NCBI RefSeq assembly: GCF_003591005.1
Contig: NZ_QYYD01000002.1
Location: 1-64,000 of the forward strand
Direction: 5' to 3'
Length of the DNA stretch: 64,000 nucleotides
Source of the DNA: Rhodopseudomonas palustris
GTDB lineage: Bacteria > Pseudomonadota > Alphaproteobacteria > Rhizobiales > Xanthobacteraceae
The translations under genes and the position numbers were made by a program. Below, piece after piece: positions 9,302 to 17,159 of the stretch. Each line of letters starts with the position of its first letter. The first letter of the stretch is position 1. The notes under the pieces were generated by a model. It was not told the origin of the DNA, did no database searches, and saw only the letters and a program-made list of their open reading frames with translations.

Positions 9302-10042
9302 ATGAGCAACCTCACCCAAACCTCCCCATCTCCAGCCGCGGCGCCCGATGCCACGGCGGTGCGCGCGGCCGCGCTGAACAGCGCGCTTCACGGCGCGTCG
9401 CCGGCCGAGATCATCGCCGCTGCGGTCCGCGAACTCGGCCGCGACCGCGTCGCGCTGGTGTCGTCGTTCGGCACCGAGTCGGCGGCGCTTCTGAAAGTGA
9501 TGGCGGACGTCGATCCGGCGATCCCCGTGGTGTTTCTCGATACCGGCTGGCTGTTCGAAGAGACGCTCGCATATCGCGATACGCTGATCGATCAGCTCGG
9601 CCTCACCGACGTGCGCTCGGTCAAGCCATTGGCCGCCGATCTAGAGCGCGACGATCCGGCACAGGATCTGTGGTTCTCCGATCCGGACAAATGCTGTTTC
9701 ATCCGCAAGATGGAGCCGCTGCGCCGCGCCTTGGCGCCGTTCGACGGCTGGATCAACGGCCGCAAGCGATTCCAGGGCGGCGCACGCACGGAGATTGCGG
9801 TGGTCGAAGCCGATGGAGTGCGCCTGAAGTTCAACCCGTTCGCCAACGTGTCGCGCGAGGAGATCGCCGCGATCTACACGCTCGGCAAATTGCCGCCGCA
9901 TCCTTTGCTGGCTTCGGGCTTCCTGTCGGTCGGCTGCATGCCGTGTACCAGCCGGGCCTCATCGGCGGATGATACGCGCTCGGGGCGCTGGCAGGGGCGT
10001 AGCAAGACGGAATGCGGCATTCATACGATGAAGACTTCGTAG
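9302..10042 (+). CDS. cysH: Adenylyl-sulfate (APS) reductase, [4Fe-4S] type
   Basis: Reduces activated sulfate to sulfite in cysteine synthesis. The product has 246 residues. It has the PP-loop-like SSFGTES (54-60), the cysteine pairs C131-C132 and C212-x2-C215 that bind a [4Fe-4S] cluster, and the KTECGIH tail with catalytic C238. The double cysteine motif marks the APS-reducing (plant and most bacterial) class rather than the E. coli PAPS reductase class. ATG 9302 is chosen because the frame upstream to 9233 overlaps the promoter region. It is divergent from cysD and upstream of the sulfate transporter genes. Function is from family knowledge; substrate preference (APS) is inferred from the cysteines. 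Confidence 0.95.
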   Translation: MSNLTQTSPSPAAAPDATAVRAAALNSALHGASPAEIIAAAVRELGRDRVALVSSFGTESAALLKVMADVDPAIPVVFLDTGWLFEETLAYRDTLIDQLGLTDVRSVKPLAADLERDDPAQDLWFSDPDKCCFIRKMEPLRRALAPFDGWINGRKRFQGGARTEIAVVEADGVRLKFNPFANVSREEIAAIYTLGKLPPHPLLASGFLSVGCMPCTSRASSADDTRSGRWQGRSKTECGIHTMKTS

Positions 10043-10167
10043 CAGATTGCTGTCGCGCCCGATCGAACAATGAAATGCGGTTTCGTTGACTTGAGCGGCT
10101 TTGTTGTTGAGTTTCGCAACTCCGCCGGTGACGACTGAGACGTCGTCCGGATCATGGAGAATTGAAA

Positions 10168-11157
10168 ATGCTTCGCCGACTCATTCCGCTATTCGCAGGC
10201 CTGTTGATCGCGACGTCCGCGCAGGCGGCCGACGTGACGCTGCTCAATGTGTCCTACGATCCCACTCGCGAGCTCTACAGCGACTTCAACAAGTCATTCG
10301 CCGCCGCGTTTCAGAAACAGGCTGGCGACAAGGTCACGCTCAAGCAGTCGCATGGCGGCTCTGGCTCGCAGGCGCGCTCGGTGATCGACGGGCTGCAGGC
10401 CGACGTCGTGACGCTGGCGCTCGCCTATGACATCGACGCGATCGCCAACAAGGGGCTGCTCGCCAAGGATTGGCAGAAGCGGCTGCCGCAGAACTCCTCG
10501 CCCTACACGTCGACCATCGTCTTCCTGGTGCGCAAGGGCAACCCGAAGGGCATCAAGGATTGGGACGATCTCCTGAAGTCCGGCGTCAGCGTGATCACGC
10601 CGAATCCGAAGACCTCGGGCGGCGCCCGCTGGAATTATCTGGCGGCCTGGGGCTACGCGTTGAAGAAGTCCGGCTCGGAAGAGGGCGCCCGCGACTTCGT
10701 CGGCAAGCTGTTCAAGCAGGTGCCAGTGCTCGACACCGGCGCGCGCGGCTCGACCGTGACATTTGTCGAGCGCGGCGTCGGCGACGTGTTGCTGGCCTGG
10801 GAGAACGAGGCCTATCTGGCGGTGAAGGAATTCGGCGCCGACAAGTTCGAGATCGTCGCGCCGTCGGTGTCGATCCTGGCCGAGCCGCCGGTCGCTGTGG
10901 TCGACACCGTGGTCGACAAGAAGGGCACCCGCGCCGCCGCCGAGGCTTACCTCAACTATCTCTACTCCAAGGACGGCCAGGAAATCGCCGCACGCAACTT
11001 CTATCGTCCGCGTGACGCGGAGATTGCCAAGAAGCACGAGGGCTCGTTCGCCAAGGTCGACCTGTTCACCATCGACGACGTGTTCGGCGGCTGGACCAAG
11101 GCGCAGACCGAACACTTCGCCGACGGCGGCGTGTTCGACAAGATCTATAAGAACTGA
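10168..11157 (+). CDS. sbp: Periplasmic sulfate-binding protein
   Basis: Substrate-binding component of the sulfate/thiosulfate ABC importer, 329 residues. A classic signal peptide (MLRR, hydrophobic core, cleavage after AQA near residue 18) precedes a mature protein starting [17 protein letters not shown]. That segment, with [16 protein letters not shown] and [19 protein letters not shown], is characteristic of Sbp/CysP. The ATG at 10168 sits 7 nt after GGAGA. A TTG two codons upstream is too close to that site. It is followed after 308 bp of palindromic repeats by cysT, cysW and cysA. Sbp and CysP differ mainly in preferred anion, so thiosulfate cannot be excluded. Confidence 0.95.
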   Translation: MLRRLIPLFAGLLIATSAQAADVTLLNVSYDPTRELYSDFNKSFAAAFQKQAGDKVTLKQSHGGSGSQARSVIDGLQADVVTLALAYDIDAIANKGLLAKDWQKRLPQNSSPYTSTIVFLVRKGNPKGIKDWDDLLKSGVSVITPNPKTSGGARWNYLAAWGYALKKSGSEEGARDFVGKLFKQVPVLDTGARGSTVTFVERGVGDVLLAWENEAYLAVKEFGADKFEIVAPSVSILAEPPVAVVDTVVDKKGTRAAAEAYLNYLYSKDGQEIAARNFYRPRDAEIAKKHEGSFAKVDLFTIDDVFGGWTKAQTEHFADGGVFDKIYKN

Positions 11158-11465
11158 ACGGCGCGCGGGTCGCCGGCGCACAGCACGGCTGCGATCGGCA
11201 GAGTTGGGGATGGTATGCTTAGCAACGAAGACAGTGCGCTCCCTCTCCCCGCGCGCGGGGAGAGGGCCGGGGTGAGGGGGCGATTCCGAGTCCCCCAGCC
11301 TTGGCGTTTGATCCCCAACCTCTCTCCGCGTCATTGCGAGGAGCGAAGCGACGAAGCAATCCAGCTCCGTGCACCGCGCTCTGGATTGCTTCGCTTCGCT
11401 CGCAATGACGGGGATAGCTCGGTCGCTTTTATCGCGCGACTTCAGGGCCCCCCACAGGTGCTCCT
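11158..11465. repeat. Two palindromic repeats between sbp and cysT
   Basis: A CCCTCTCCCCGCGCGCGGGG hairpin with a trailing GGGGTGAGGGGGCG lies at about 11238-11281. A CATTGCGAG...CAATCCAG palindrome occupies 11330-11410. Both lie between the binding-protein gene and its permease genes. They may attenuate downstream expression so that binding protein is made in excess, which is an inference. Confidence 0.75.
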
Positions 11466-12302
11466 GTGAGCACGCTGTCCCGCCGCCGCTCCTTGCCCGG
11501 CTTCGGCCTCACCATGGGGCTGACGATCACCTGGCTGTCGCTGATGATCCTGATCCCGCTGGCCGGCTTGTTTCTCAAGACCGCGGAGCTCAGCCTCGCC
11601 GAGTTCTGGGCGACGGTGACGGCGCCGCGGACGCTGCACGCGCTGAAGATCTCGTTCGGGCTGTCGCTCGCCGCCGCCTGCGTCAATCTCGTCGCCGGGC
11701 TGCTGATCGTGTGGGCGCTGGTGCGCTATCGCTTTCCCGGCCGGCGGATCTTCGACGCCATCGTCGACATTCCGTTCGCGCTGCCGACCGCGGTCGCGGG
11801 CATCGCACTGACCACGCTGTTCGCCCAGAAGGGCTGGCTCGGCGCTCCGCTCGCCGCGCTCGGCATCAAGGTGGCGTTCACGCCGCTCGGCATCTTCCTG
11901 GCGATGATCTTCATCGGCATCCCGTTCGTGGTCCGCACCGTGCAGCCGGTGCTGATCGACCTCGACGCCGAACTCGAGGAAGCCGCCGAGTCGCTCGGCG
12001 CCTCGCGCTGGCAGACCATCCGCCGCGTCATCCTGCCGAGTCTGGCGCCGGCGGCGCTGACTGGCTTCGCGCTGGCCTTCGCCCGTGCGGTCGGCGAATA
12101 CGGCTCGGTGATCTTCATCGCCGGCAACCTGCCCAACGTCTCCGAGATCGCACCGCTCTTGATCGTGATCCGGCTGTCGGAGTTCCGCTATTCCGACGCG
12201 ACCGCGATCGCGGTGGTGATGCTGGTGTTTTCGTTTCTGATCATTTTCATTCTCAATCGGATCCAGCACTGGGCGCAGTCCCGCTCGCTGGCCACGGCGT
12301 GA
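11466..12302 (+). CDS. cysT: Sulfate ABC transporter permease
   Basis: Inner-membrane permease of 278 residues (CysT/CysU), starting at GTG 11466. About six membrane segments are visible, the first at about 16-37. The EAA loop reads EEAAESLGASRWQTIRRVIL. The final helix follows the typical GEYGSVIFIAGNLP segment of sulfate and molybdate permeases. With CysW it forms the sulfate channel driven by CysA. Its stop is 4 bp before the cysW ATG. The GTG start has only a weak ribosome-binding site (AGGTG). Confidence 0.94.
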   Translation: MSTLSRRRSLPGFGLTMGLTITWLSLMILIPLAGLFLKTAELSLAEFWATVTAPRTLHALKISFGLSLAAACVNLVAGLLIVWALVRYRFPGRRIFDAIVDIPFALPTAVAGIALTTLFAQKGWLGAPLAALGIKVAFTPLGIFLAMIFIGIPFVVRTVQPVLIDLDAELEEAAESLGASRWQTIRRVILPSLAPAALTGFALAFARAVGEYGSVIFIAGNLPNVSEIAPLLIVIRLSEFRYSDATAIAVVMLVFSFLIIFILNRIQHWAQSRSLATA

Positions 12303-12306
12303 TAGC

Positions 12307-13224
12307 ATGACGTTGGTTGCAACAAGCCCAGTGAGGCGCCCTGTGCGCAGATCGGCCGACAAGGCCGCAGTCCCCGCGGCTGCAATGCGGCGCGCCGCGC
12401 ATAGTGAGCCCGCGTGGGTCCGGCTGCTGGTCATCGGCTTCGCGGTGGCGTTCCTCACCTTGTTCGTCGTGCTGCCGCTGGTGCTGGTGTTCTCCGAAGC
12501 GCTGTCCAAAGGCGTCAGCTTCTATCTCGACGCACTGAGCGACGAGGAGGCGCTGGCGTCGATCCGGCTGACGCTGGTGGCGGCGGGCATCTCGGTCGGG
12601 CTCAACCTGATGTTCGGCGTGATCGCCGCCTGGGCGATCGCCAAGTTCGAATTTCCCGGCAAGACGCTGCTGATCACGCTGATCGACCTGCCGTTCTCGG
12701 TCTCGCCGGTGATCTCCGGCCTTGTGTTCGTGCTGCTGTTCGGCGCGCAGGGCTGGTTCGGGCCGTGGCTGATGGCGCACGGCGTGCAGATCCTGTTCGC
12801 TGTGCCGGCGATCGTGCTGGCGACGACGTTCGTGACCTTCCCGTTCGTGGCACGCGAACTGATTCCGCTGATGCAGGAGCAGGGTCCGTTGGAGGAAGAA
12901 GCCGCGATCTCGCTCGGCGCCGGCGGCTGGACCACGTTCTGGCGCGTCACGCTGCCGAACATCAAATGGGGTCTGCTGTACGGCGTGCTGCTGTGCAACG
13001 CCCGCGCGATGGGCGAATTCGGCGCGGTCTCGGTCGTCTCCGGCCACATCCGCGGCGAAACCAACACCATGCCGCTGCTGGTGGAAATTCTCTACAACGA
13101 GTACCAGATGGTGGCTGCATTCGCGATCGCCTCGCTGCTGGCGCTGCTCGCGCTGGTGACGTTGATCGTCAAGACCGTGCTGGAAGGCCGCATCGAACAA
13201 GGGCTGAATTCCAATGACCATTGA
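12307..13224 (+). CDS. cysW: Sulfate ABC transporter permease
   Basis: Second inner-membrane permease of the sulfate importer, 305 residues. A polar N-terminal extension of about 40 residues, rich in R and A, precedes the first membrane helix. About six helices follow. The EAA loop is [21 protein letters not shown], one residue longer than the motif I quote in parts: [12 protein letters not shown] then [10 protein letters not shown]. The [19 protein letters not shown] segment is diagnostic of CysW. It overlaps cysA by 11 bp, which implies translational coupling. Confidence 0.94.
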   Translation: MTLVATSPVRRPVRRSADKAAVPAAAMRRAAHSEPAWVRLLVIGFAVAFLTLFVVLPLVLVFSEALSKGVSFYLDALSDEEALASIRLTLVAAGISVGLNLMFGVIAAWAIAKFEFPGKTLLITLIDLPFSVSPVISGLVFVLLFGAQGWFGPWLMAHGVQILFAVPAIVLATTFVTFPFVARELIPLMQEQGPLEEEAAISLGAGGWTTFWRVTLPNIKWGLLYGVLLCNARAMGEFGAVSVVSGHIRGETNTMPLLVEILYNEYQMVAAFAIASLLALLALVTLIVKTVLEGRIEQGLNSNDH

Positions 13225-14260
13225 AGTTCGCAACATCGTCAAGAATTTCGGCAGCTTCCGCGCGCTCGACGATGTCGACCTGCGGGTCGAGACCGGCGAG
13301 TTGATGGCGCTGCTCGGCCCGTCCGGCTCCGGCAAGACCACGCTGCTGCGGATCATCGCCGGGCTGGAATGGCCCGATTCAGGCTCGATCGCGTTCGACG
13401 GCGAGGATGCGTTGGCGCGCGGCGCCGCGGAGCGTCACGTCGGCTTCGTGTTTCAGCACTACGCGCTGTTCCGGCACATGAGCGTGTTCGAGAATGTCGC
13501 GTTCGGGCTGCGCGTGCAGCCGCGCAGGATCCGCAAGAGCGAGGCGGAGATCAGGAAGCGGGTCGGCGATCTCTTGGACCTCGTGCAGCTCGGCTGGCTT
13601 GCGGATCGTTACCCGAACCAATTGTCCGGCGGTCAGCGCCAGCGCATCGCGCTCGCCCGCGCGCTGGCGATCGAGCCGCGCATCCTGTTGCTCGACGAGC
13701 CGTTCGGCGCGCTCGACGCCAAGGTGCGCAAGGAGCTGCGCGCCTGGCTGCGCAACCTGCACGAGGAAATCCACGTCACCTCGATCTTCGTCACCCACGA
13801 CCAGGAAGAGGCGCTCGAAGTCGCCAACCGCGTGGTGGTGATGGACAAGGGCCGCATCGAACAGATCGGCTCGCCCGGCGACGTCTACGAGCGGCCGGCC
13901 TCCGCGTTTGTGCACGGCTTCATCGGCGAATCGATCGTGCTGCCGGTCGAGGTGCAGGACGGCCGCGTCCGGCTCGGCGACCGCGTGCTCGACCTGGCGC
14001 CGACCGACGCGGTCGCCGGGCCGTCGAAACTGTTCGTGCGTCGCCACGATGTCGCAGTCGGCCCGAGCGGCACCGGCGTGCTCGAAGGCGCCGTCAAGGC
14101 GGTGCGCGCCTTCGGCCCGATGCAGCGCGCCGACATCGTGCTCAATGGCGGGCAGGGCGACACGCTGATCGAGATCGACGCGCCGCGTGACCACTCGCTC
14201 AAGGTCGGCGACCGCATCGGCCTGCAACCCCAGCGCTACCGCATCTTCGCCGACCACTGA
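13214..14260 (+). CDS. cysA: Sulfate/thiosulfate import ATP-binding protein
   Basis: ATPase of the sulfate importer, 348 residues. Walker A GPSGSGKT is at 35-42, signature LSGGQRQR at about 136-143, and Walker [12 protein letters not shown] follows. A C-terminal TOBE-like domain occupies about 240-345, as in CysA. It is the last gene of sbp-cysT-cysW-cysA. A palindromic repeat at 14294-14383 follows and may be the transcription end. Neighbouring cysH and cysDNC complete the route from external sulfate to sulfite. No cysI or cysJ sulfite reductase is in the window. Confidence 0.95.
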   Translation: MTIEVRNIVKNFGSFRALDDVDLRVETGELMALLGPSGSGKTTLLRIIAGLEWPDSGSIAFDGEDALARGAAERHVGFVFQHYALFRHMSVFENVAFGLRVQPRRIRKSEAEIRKRVGDLLDLVQLGWLADRYPNQLSGGQRQRIALARALAIEPRILLLDEPFGALDAKVRKELRAWLRNLHEEIHVTSIFVTHDQEEALEVANRVVVMDKGRIEQIGSPGDVYERPASAFVHGFIGESIVLPVEVQDGRVRLGDRVLDLAPTDAVAGPSKLFVRRHDVAVGPSGTGVLEGAVKAVRAFGPMQRADIVLNGGQGDTLIEIDAPRDHSLKVGDRIGLQPQRYRIFADH

Positions 14261-14293
14261 CGCGTCCGGGCGACGCATCGCGCACTCCCCCAT

Positions 14294-14383
14294 CGTCATG
14301 CCCGGCCTTGTGCCGGGCATCCACGCCTTGCTGCGTCACCGCGCCAAAGGCGTGGATGGCCGGGACAAGCCCGGCCATGACGG
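14294..14383. repeat. Palindromic repeat, ATGCCCGGC...GCCGGGCAT family
   Basis: Inverted repeat with arms containing GTCATGCCCGGCCTTGTGCC and its complement, plus inner GGCGTGGATGGCCGGGAC. Related copies lie at 19040-19202, 26685-26773 and 34358-34446. It lies between the convergent cysA and hydrolase genes, where it could serve as a bidirectional terminator. Confidence 0.8.
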
Positions 14384-14406
14384 AGCTGATGCCGGTTGAC
14401 GGGCGC

Positions 14407-15261
14407 TCAGCCCAACAGAAATTCCCTGATCAGCCGCAACACCTCCTCGGGCCGGTCGTGCTGCAGCCAGTGGCCGGCGTCGTCGACGGTCTCGGCGCGG
14501 GCGTTGGGGAAGTAGTCGGTGATCCCGGCCGCAGCGCCGCGCATCAGGCCGTCGCCGGCAAACAGCAGCAGCGTCGGGCAGCTGATGCGGCGCCACAGTT
14601 CGACATGGTCGTCGGCCCAGAGCCGATGCGGCGCCATCACCCGCTGATACGGGTCGAACTTCCAGCCATAGCTGCCGTCGGCATTGAGTTTAGTGCCGTG
14701 GCTGGCCAGGTGCAGCGCCAGCTCCGGCGACAGCCGCGGATTGCGCACCTGCATCTGCGCCGCCGCCTCGGCGAGGTCGCGGTAGCGCCGCGGCGCGCGC
14801 GCTTCCAGCGCGTCGAGCTGGCCGATCCATTTCAGCGTGCGCTCGTGCACCGGCGGCCTGGTCGCCGTGGGCGCTACGGTGACGCCATCGAGCACGATCA
14901 GCTTGCCGACCCGCTCCGGAAACGTTCCCGTATAGATCAGGCTGACCATGCCGCCCATCGAATGCCCGATGACGGTGATCGGCCCGCGTCCCTGCAGTGC
15001 CGGCAATCTGGTGAGGTCGTAGACGTATTCCGGCAGGCTGTAGCTACCGCCGAGCGCCCAGTCGGAATCGCCATGGCCGCGCAGATCGGGCGTGATGACG
15101 TTGAAATCCGGACGCAGCGATCGCGCCAGATGGTCCCAGCTGCGGGCGTGGTCGAGGCCGCCATGCACCAGCAGCAGCGGCGGCGCGGTGTCGTTGCCCC
15201 AATCGAGATAGTGCAGGCGTAGGCCATGCGAACGATAGAAGCGGCTTTCCGGATTTTGCAT
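14407..15261 (-). CDS. Alpha/beta-fold hydrolase
   Basis: Serine hydrolase of 284 residues with the alpha/beta fold. The nucleophile elbow is GHSMGG at 99-104 (S101). HGGLDHARSW near 33-42 provides the oxyanion-hole HG, DLRGHGDSD is at about 59-67, and a late DDAGHWLQHD holds the catalytic His. This is the epoxide hydrolase/haloperoxidase-like branch, and the substrate is not predictable. ATG 15261 is preferred: the open frame extends 36 codons upstream but that part overlaps the divergent promoter region of the ArsR-type gene at 15479. No operon partners are seen. Confidence 0.88.
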   Translation of the reverse strand: MQNPESRFYRSHGLRLHYLDWGNDTAPPLLLVHGGLDHARSWDHLARSLRPDFNVITPDLRGHGDSDWALGGSYSLPEYVYDLTRLPALQGRGPITVIGHSMGGMVSLIYTGTFPERVGKLIVLDGVTVAPTATRPPVHERTLKWIGQLDALEARAPRRYRDLAEAAAQMQVRNPRLSPELALHLASHGTKLNADGSYGWKFDPYQRVMAPHRLWADDHVELWRRISCPTLLLFAGDGLMRGAAAGITDYFPNARAETVDDAGHWLQHDRPEEVLRLIREFLLG

Positions 15262-15362
15262 AAGGTCTCGGGCTGCAGAAGATCGAATGATACGCGGGCG
15301 AGCGGCCGGCACGTTCGTTTGGCGGCTATGCCGCAACAACAGGCTTGCCCAGTTGAAAATGT

Positions 15363-15410
15363 GTTGCAACAGTAGATTGCATCTTCAATGGTTCAGCCAA
15401 CATCGATGTT
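15363..15410. promoter_or_regulatory. Palindromes upstream of the ArsR-type regulator
   Basis: Two perfect palindromes lie in the divergent gap: GTTGCAAC (15363-15370) and the 12-bp AACATCGATGTT (15399-15410), the latter 69 bp before the regulator ATG. ArsR proteins usually bind such dyads and often control their own gene and a divergent neighbour. The assignment is by position and symmetry only. Confidence 0.4.
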
Positions 15411-15478
15411 TCAAAACGACCGCAGGCGCGGTGTCCCCATGCGGGATCGACCGGCGCAAGCCTGCAAGGGGCTTCAAC

Positions 15479-15895
15479 ATGCCTGTGCCTAAACGAGGTC
15501 GGAAGCCAGCCGGCACCGCGGTCTCACGCGTGGATACTAGCGAACTGCGGCAGAACGTGCTGGTCGCCAGCGAATTTCTCAAGACGCTCTCGAATGCGTC
15601 GCGGCTGCTGATGCTGTGCCAGCTTGCCGAAGGCGAGAAGTCGGTGTCCGAACTGGCGGCGCTGCTTGAGGAGCGGCAGCCGACGGTGTCGCAGCAGCTC
15701 GCCCGGCTGCGCGCCGAGCGCTTGGTCGAGACGCGCCGCGACGGCCAGCAGGTGTTCTATTCGCTGGCCAGCGACGAGGTGCGCAGCCTGATCCTGGCGC
15801 TGCACGGGATCTTCTGCAAGCCGAGCGGCAAGGACAAGGTGACGGTGCTGCGGCCGCGGGCGGCCGCGGCGCGAAGCGTGGCAACGCGTCGGTAG
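15479..15895 (+). CDS. ArsR-family regulator with SqrR/BigR-type cysteine pair
   Basis: Winged-helix dimeric repressor of 138 residues. The helix-turn-helix is seen as VSELAALLEERQPTVSQQLA (56-75), followed by RRDGQQVFYSL of the wing. It has exactly two cysteines, C47 and C113, 66 residues apart. SqrR (C41/C107) and BigR (C42/C108), the sulfide/persulfide sensors, have the same spacing, so a redox or sulfane-sulfur sensor is the best guess. ATG 15479 is supported by an AGGGG site 8 nt upstream. The basic N-terminal tail (KRGRKP) is unusual. No sulfide-oxidation gene adjoins it, so the target is unknown. Confidence 0.85.
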   Translation: MPVPKRGRKPAGTAVSRVDTSELRQNVLVASEFLKTLSNASRLLMLCQLAEGEKSVSELAALLEERQPTVSQQLARLRAERLVETRRDGQQVFYSLASDEVRSLILALHGIFCKPSGKDKVTVLRPRAAAARSVATRR

Positions 15896-15961
15896 CGCTG
15901 CTCGGTCAGGTCCGGGGACTCACCCCTGCGATGGTTCGGGCTGTCGCGATGCCGATGGCGT

Positions 15962-15982
15962 CGTATAGGCCTGGACATAACG
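15962..15982. promoter_or_regulatory. Possible degenerate molybdate-regulator (ModE-like) box
   Basis: CGTATA (15962-15967) and ATAACG (15977-15982) form an imperfect inverted repeat 51-72 bp upstream of modD. It resembles the ends of the ModE/Mo-box consensus (CG-TATA ... TATAACG). The left arm lacks one T and the match is partial, so this is tentative. Confidence 0.25.
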
Positions 15983-16033
15983 GCCGTAACACGCAGTTTC
16001 GCGCCGCGTCCTGACCACGCCCGAGGAGCCCGC

Positions 16034-16879
16034 ATGCCTGCCGTCACCATTGCCGAACTGGAGCGCCTGCTCGACGACGACGTACCGTATGGCGACCTGA
16101 CCACCGAGGCACTCGGCATCGGCGGACAGGCCGGCGTGATGGAGTTCGCGGCGCGTGATGCGATGGTGCTGGCGCTGGCCGAAGACGCCGCCGCGCTGCT
16201 GCGGCTGTGCGGCTGCGAGGTCGAGCTGACCGCCAAATCGGGCGATCGGCTGGCTGCCGGCGCGCCGATCCTGCGCGCGCATGGCACGGCGGCGGCTCTG
16301 CTGCGCGGCTGGAAGGTGGCGCAGACGCTGATCGAGATCTGGTCCGGCGTTGCCACCGCGACGGCCGACATCGTCGACGCGGCGCGCACGGTGTCGCCCC
16401 GCATCGCGATCGCCTGCACCCGCAAGAGCACGCCCGGTACCAAACGGTTTGCGGTCGCGGCCGTGAAGGCCGGCGGCGCCGGCATGCACCGGTTCGGCCT
16501 GTCCGAGACCATCCTGGTGTTCGCCGAGCACCGCGCGTTTCTCGACGAACCGCTCGCCGCCACCGTCACGCGGCTGCGCGCCGCCGCGCCGGAGAAAAAG
16601 TTGATCACCGAAGTATCCTCGATCGACGCAGCGCTCGCCGCCGCCGACGCCGGCTTCGACGTGCTGCAATTGGAGAAATTCGCTCCCGCCGACGTCGCCG
16701 CGCTGGCCGCGCAACTCGCCGCCGCGCCCCGCCGCCCGATCATCGCCGCCGCCGGCGGCATCAACGCCAGCAACGCCGCCGCTTATGCGCGAGCGGGTGC
16801 AGACGTCCTCGTCACCTCCGCGCCCTACATGGCCAAGCCGCGGGACGTGCAGGTGAAGATCAAAAAGCAAGTGAACTAA
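16034..16879 (+). CDS. modD: ModD, nicotinate-phosphoribosyltransferase-like molybdenum protein
   Basis: A 281-residue homologue of quinolinate phosphoribosyltransferase (NadC) of the ModD subgroup. The DDDVPYGDLTTEALG segment (13-27), CTRKSTPGTKRFAVAAVKAGG (around 128-148) and the C-terminal GGINASNAAAYARAGADVLV barrel strand identify it. ModD genes usually sit with modABC molybdate transporters, and their exact role is unproven. Here no transporter gene is adjacent, only a possible weak Mo-box upstream. NadC proper has a different N-terminal consensus, which is why modD is preferred. Confidence 0.85.
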   Translation: MPAVTIAELERLLDDDVPYGDLTTEALGIGGQAGVMEFAARDAMVLALAEDAAALLRLCGCEVELTAKSGDRLAAGAPILRAHGTAAALLRGWKVAQTLIEIWSGVATATADIVDAARTVSPRIAIACTRKSTPGTKRFAVAAVKAGGAGMHRFGLSETILVFAEHRAFLDEPLAATVTRLRAAAPEKKLITEVSSIDAALAAADAGFDVLQLEKFAPADVAALAAQLAAAPRRPIIAAAGGINASNAAAYARAGADVLVTSAPYMAKPRDVQVKIKKQVN

Positions 16880-17159
16880 CAAGTCATTGTTAAGCCGCAG
16901 AGTTGCCCCGAGCACGGCGCGCCCCCTCTCCCGCTCGCGGGAGAGGGCTGGGGTGAGGGGGCCCCAGGCAGTGACTCAGCGATTCGCGGAGCGGAGTGCC
17001 CTCACCCGGATCGCTGCTGGGCGAGGGCAGGACTCGCCGTCATTGCGAGCGACGCGAAGCAATCCAGCCTCGTGCACTGCGTGATTGCTTCGCTTCAGCT
17101 CGCAATGACGGATGTGCGAGTGCCTTTGGACGAATGAGCACCGAGGTTCACGCCAAATA
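16880..17159. repeat. Intergenic palindromes between modD and the ligase gene
   Basis: The region holds a CCCTCTCCCGCTCGCGGGAG hairpin (about 16920-16965, with trailing GGGGTGAGGGGGCC) and a CATTGCGAG/CAATCCAG-family palindrome (17038-17110). The flanking genes converge here, so these elements sit where terminators are expected. No other feature is seen. Confidence 0.75.

Noticed and set aside
11330-11410. Rho-independent terminator after sbp
   Set aside because: The hairpin is strong, but no T-tract follows and the same element occurs in many other places, so it is a dispersed repeat first. A terminator role is possible but not shown.
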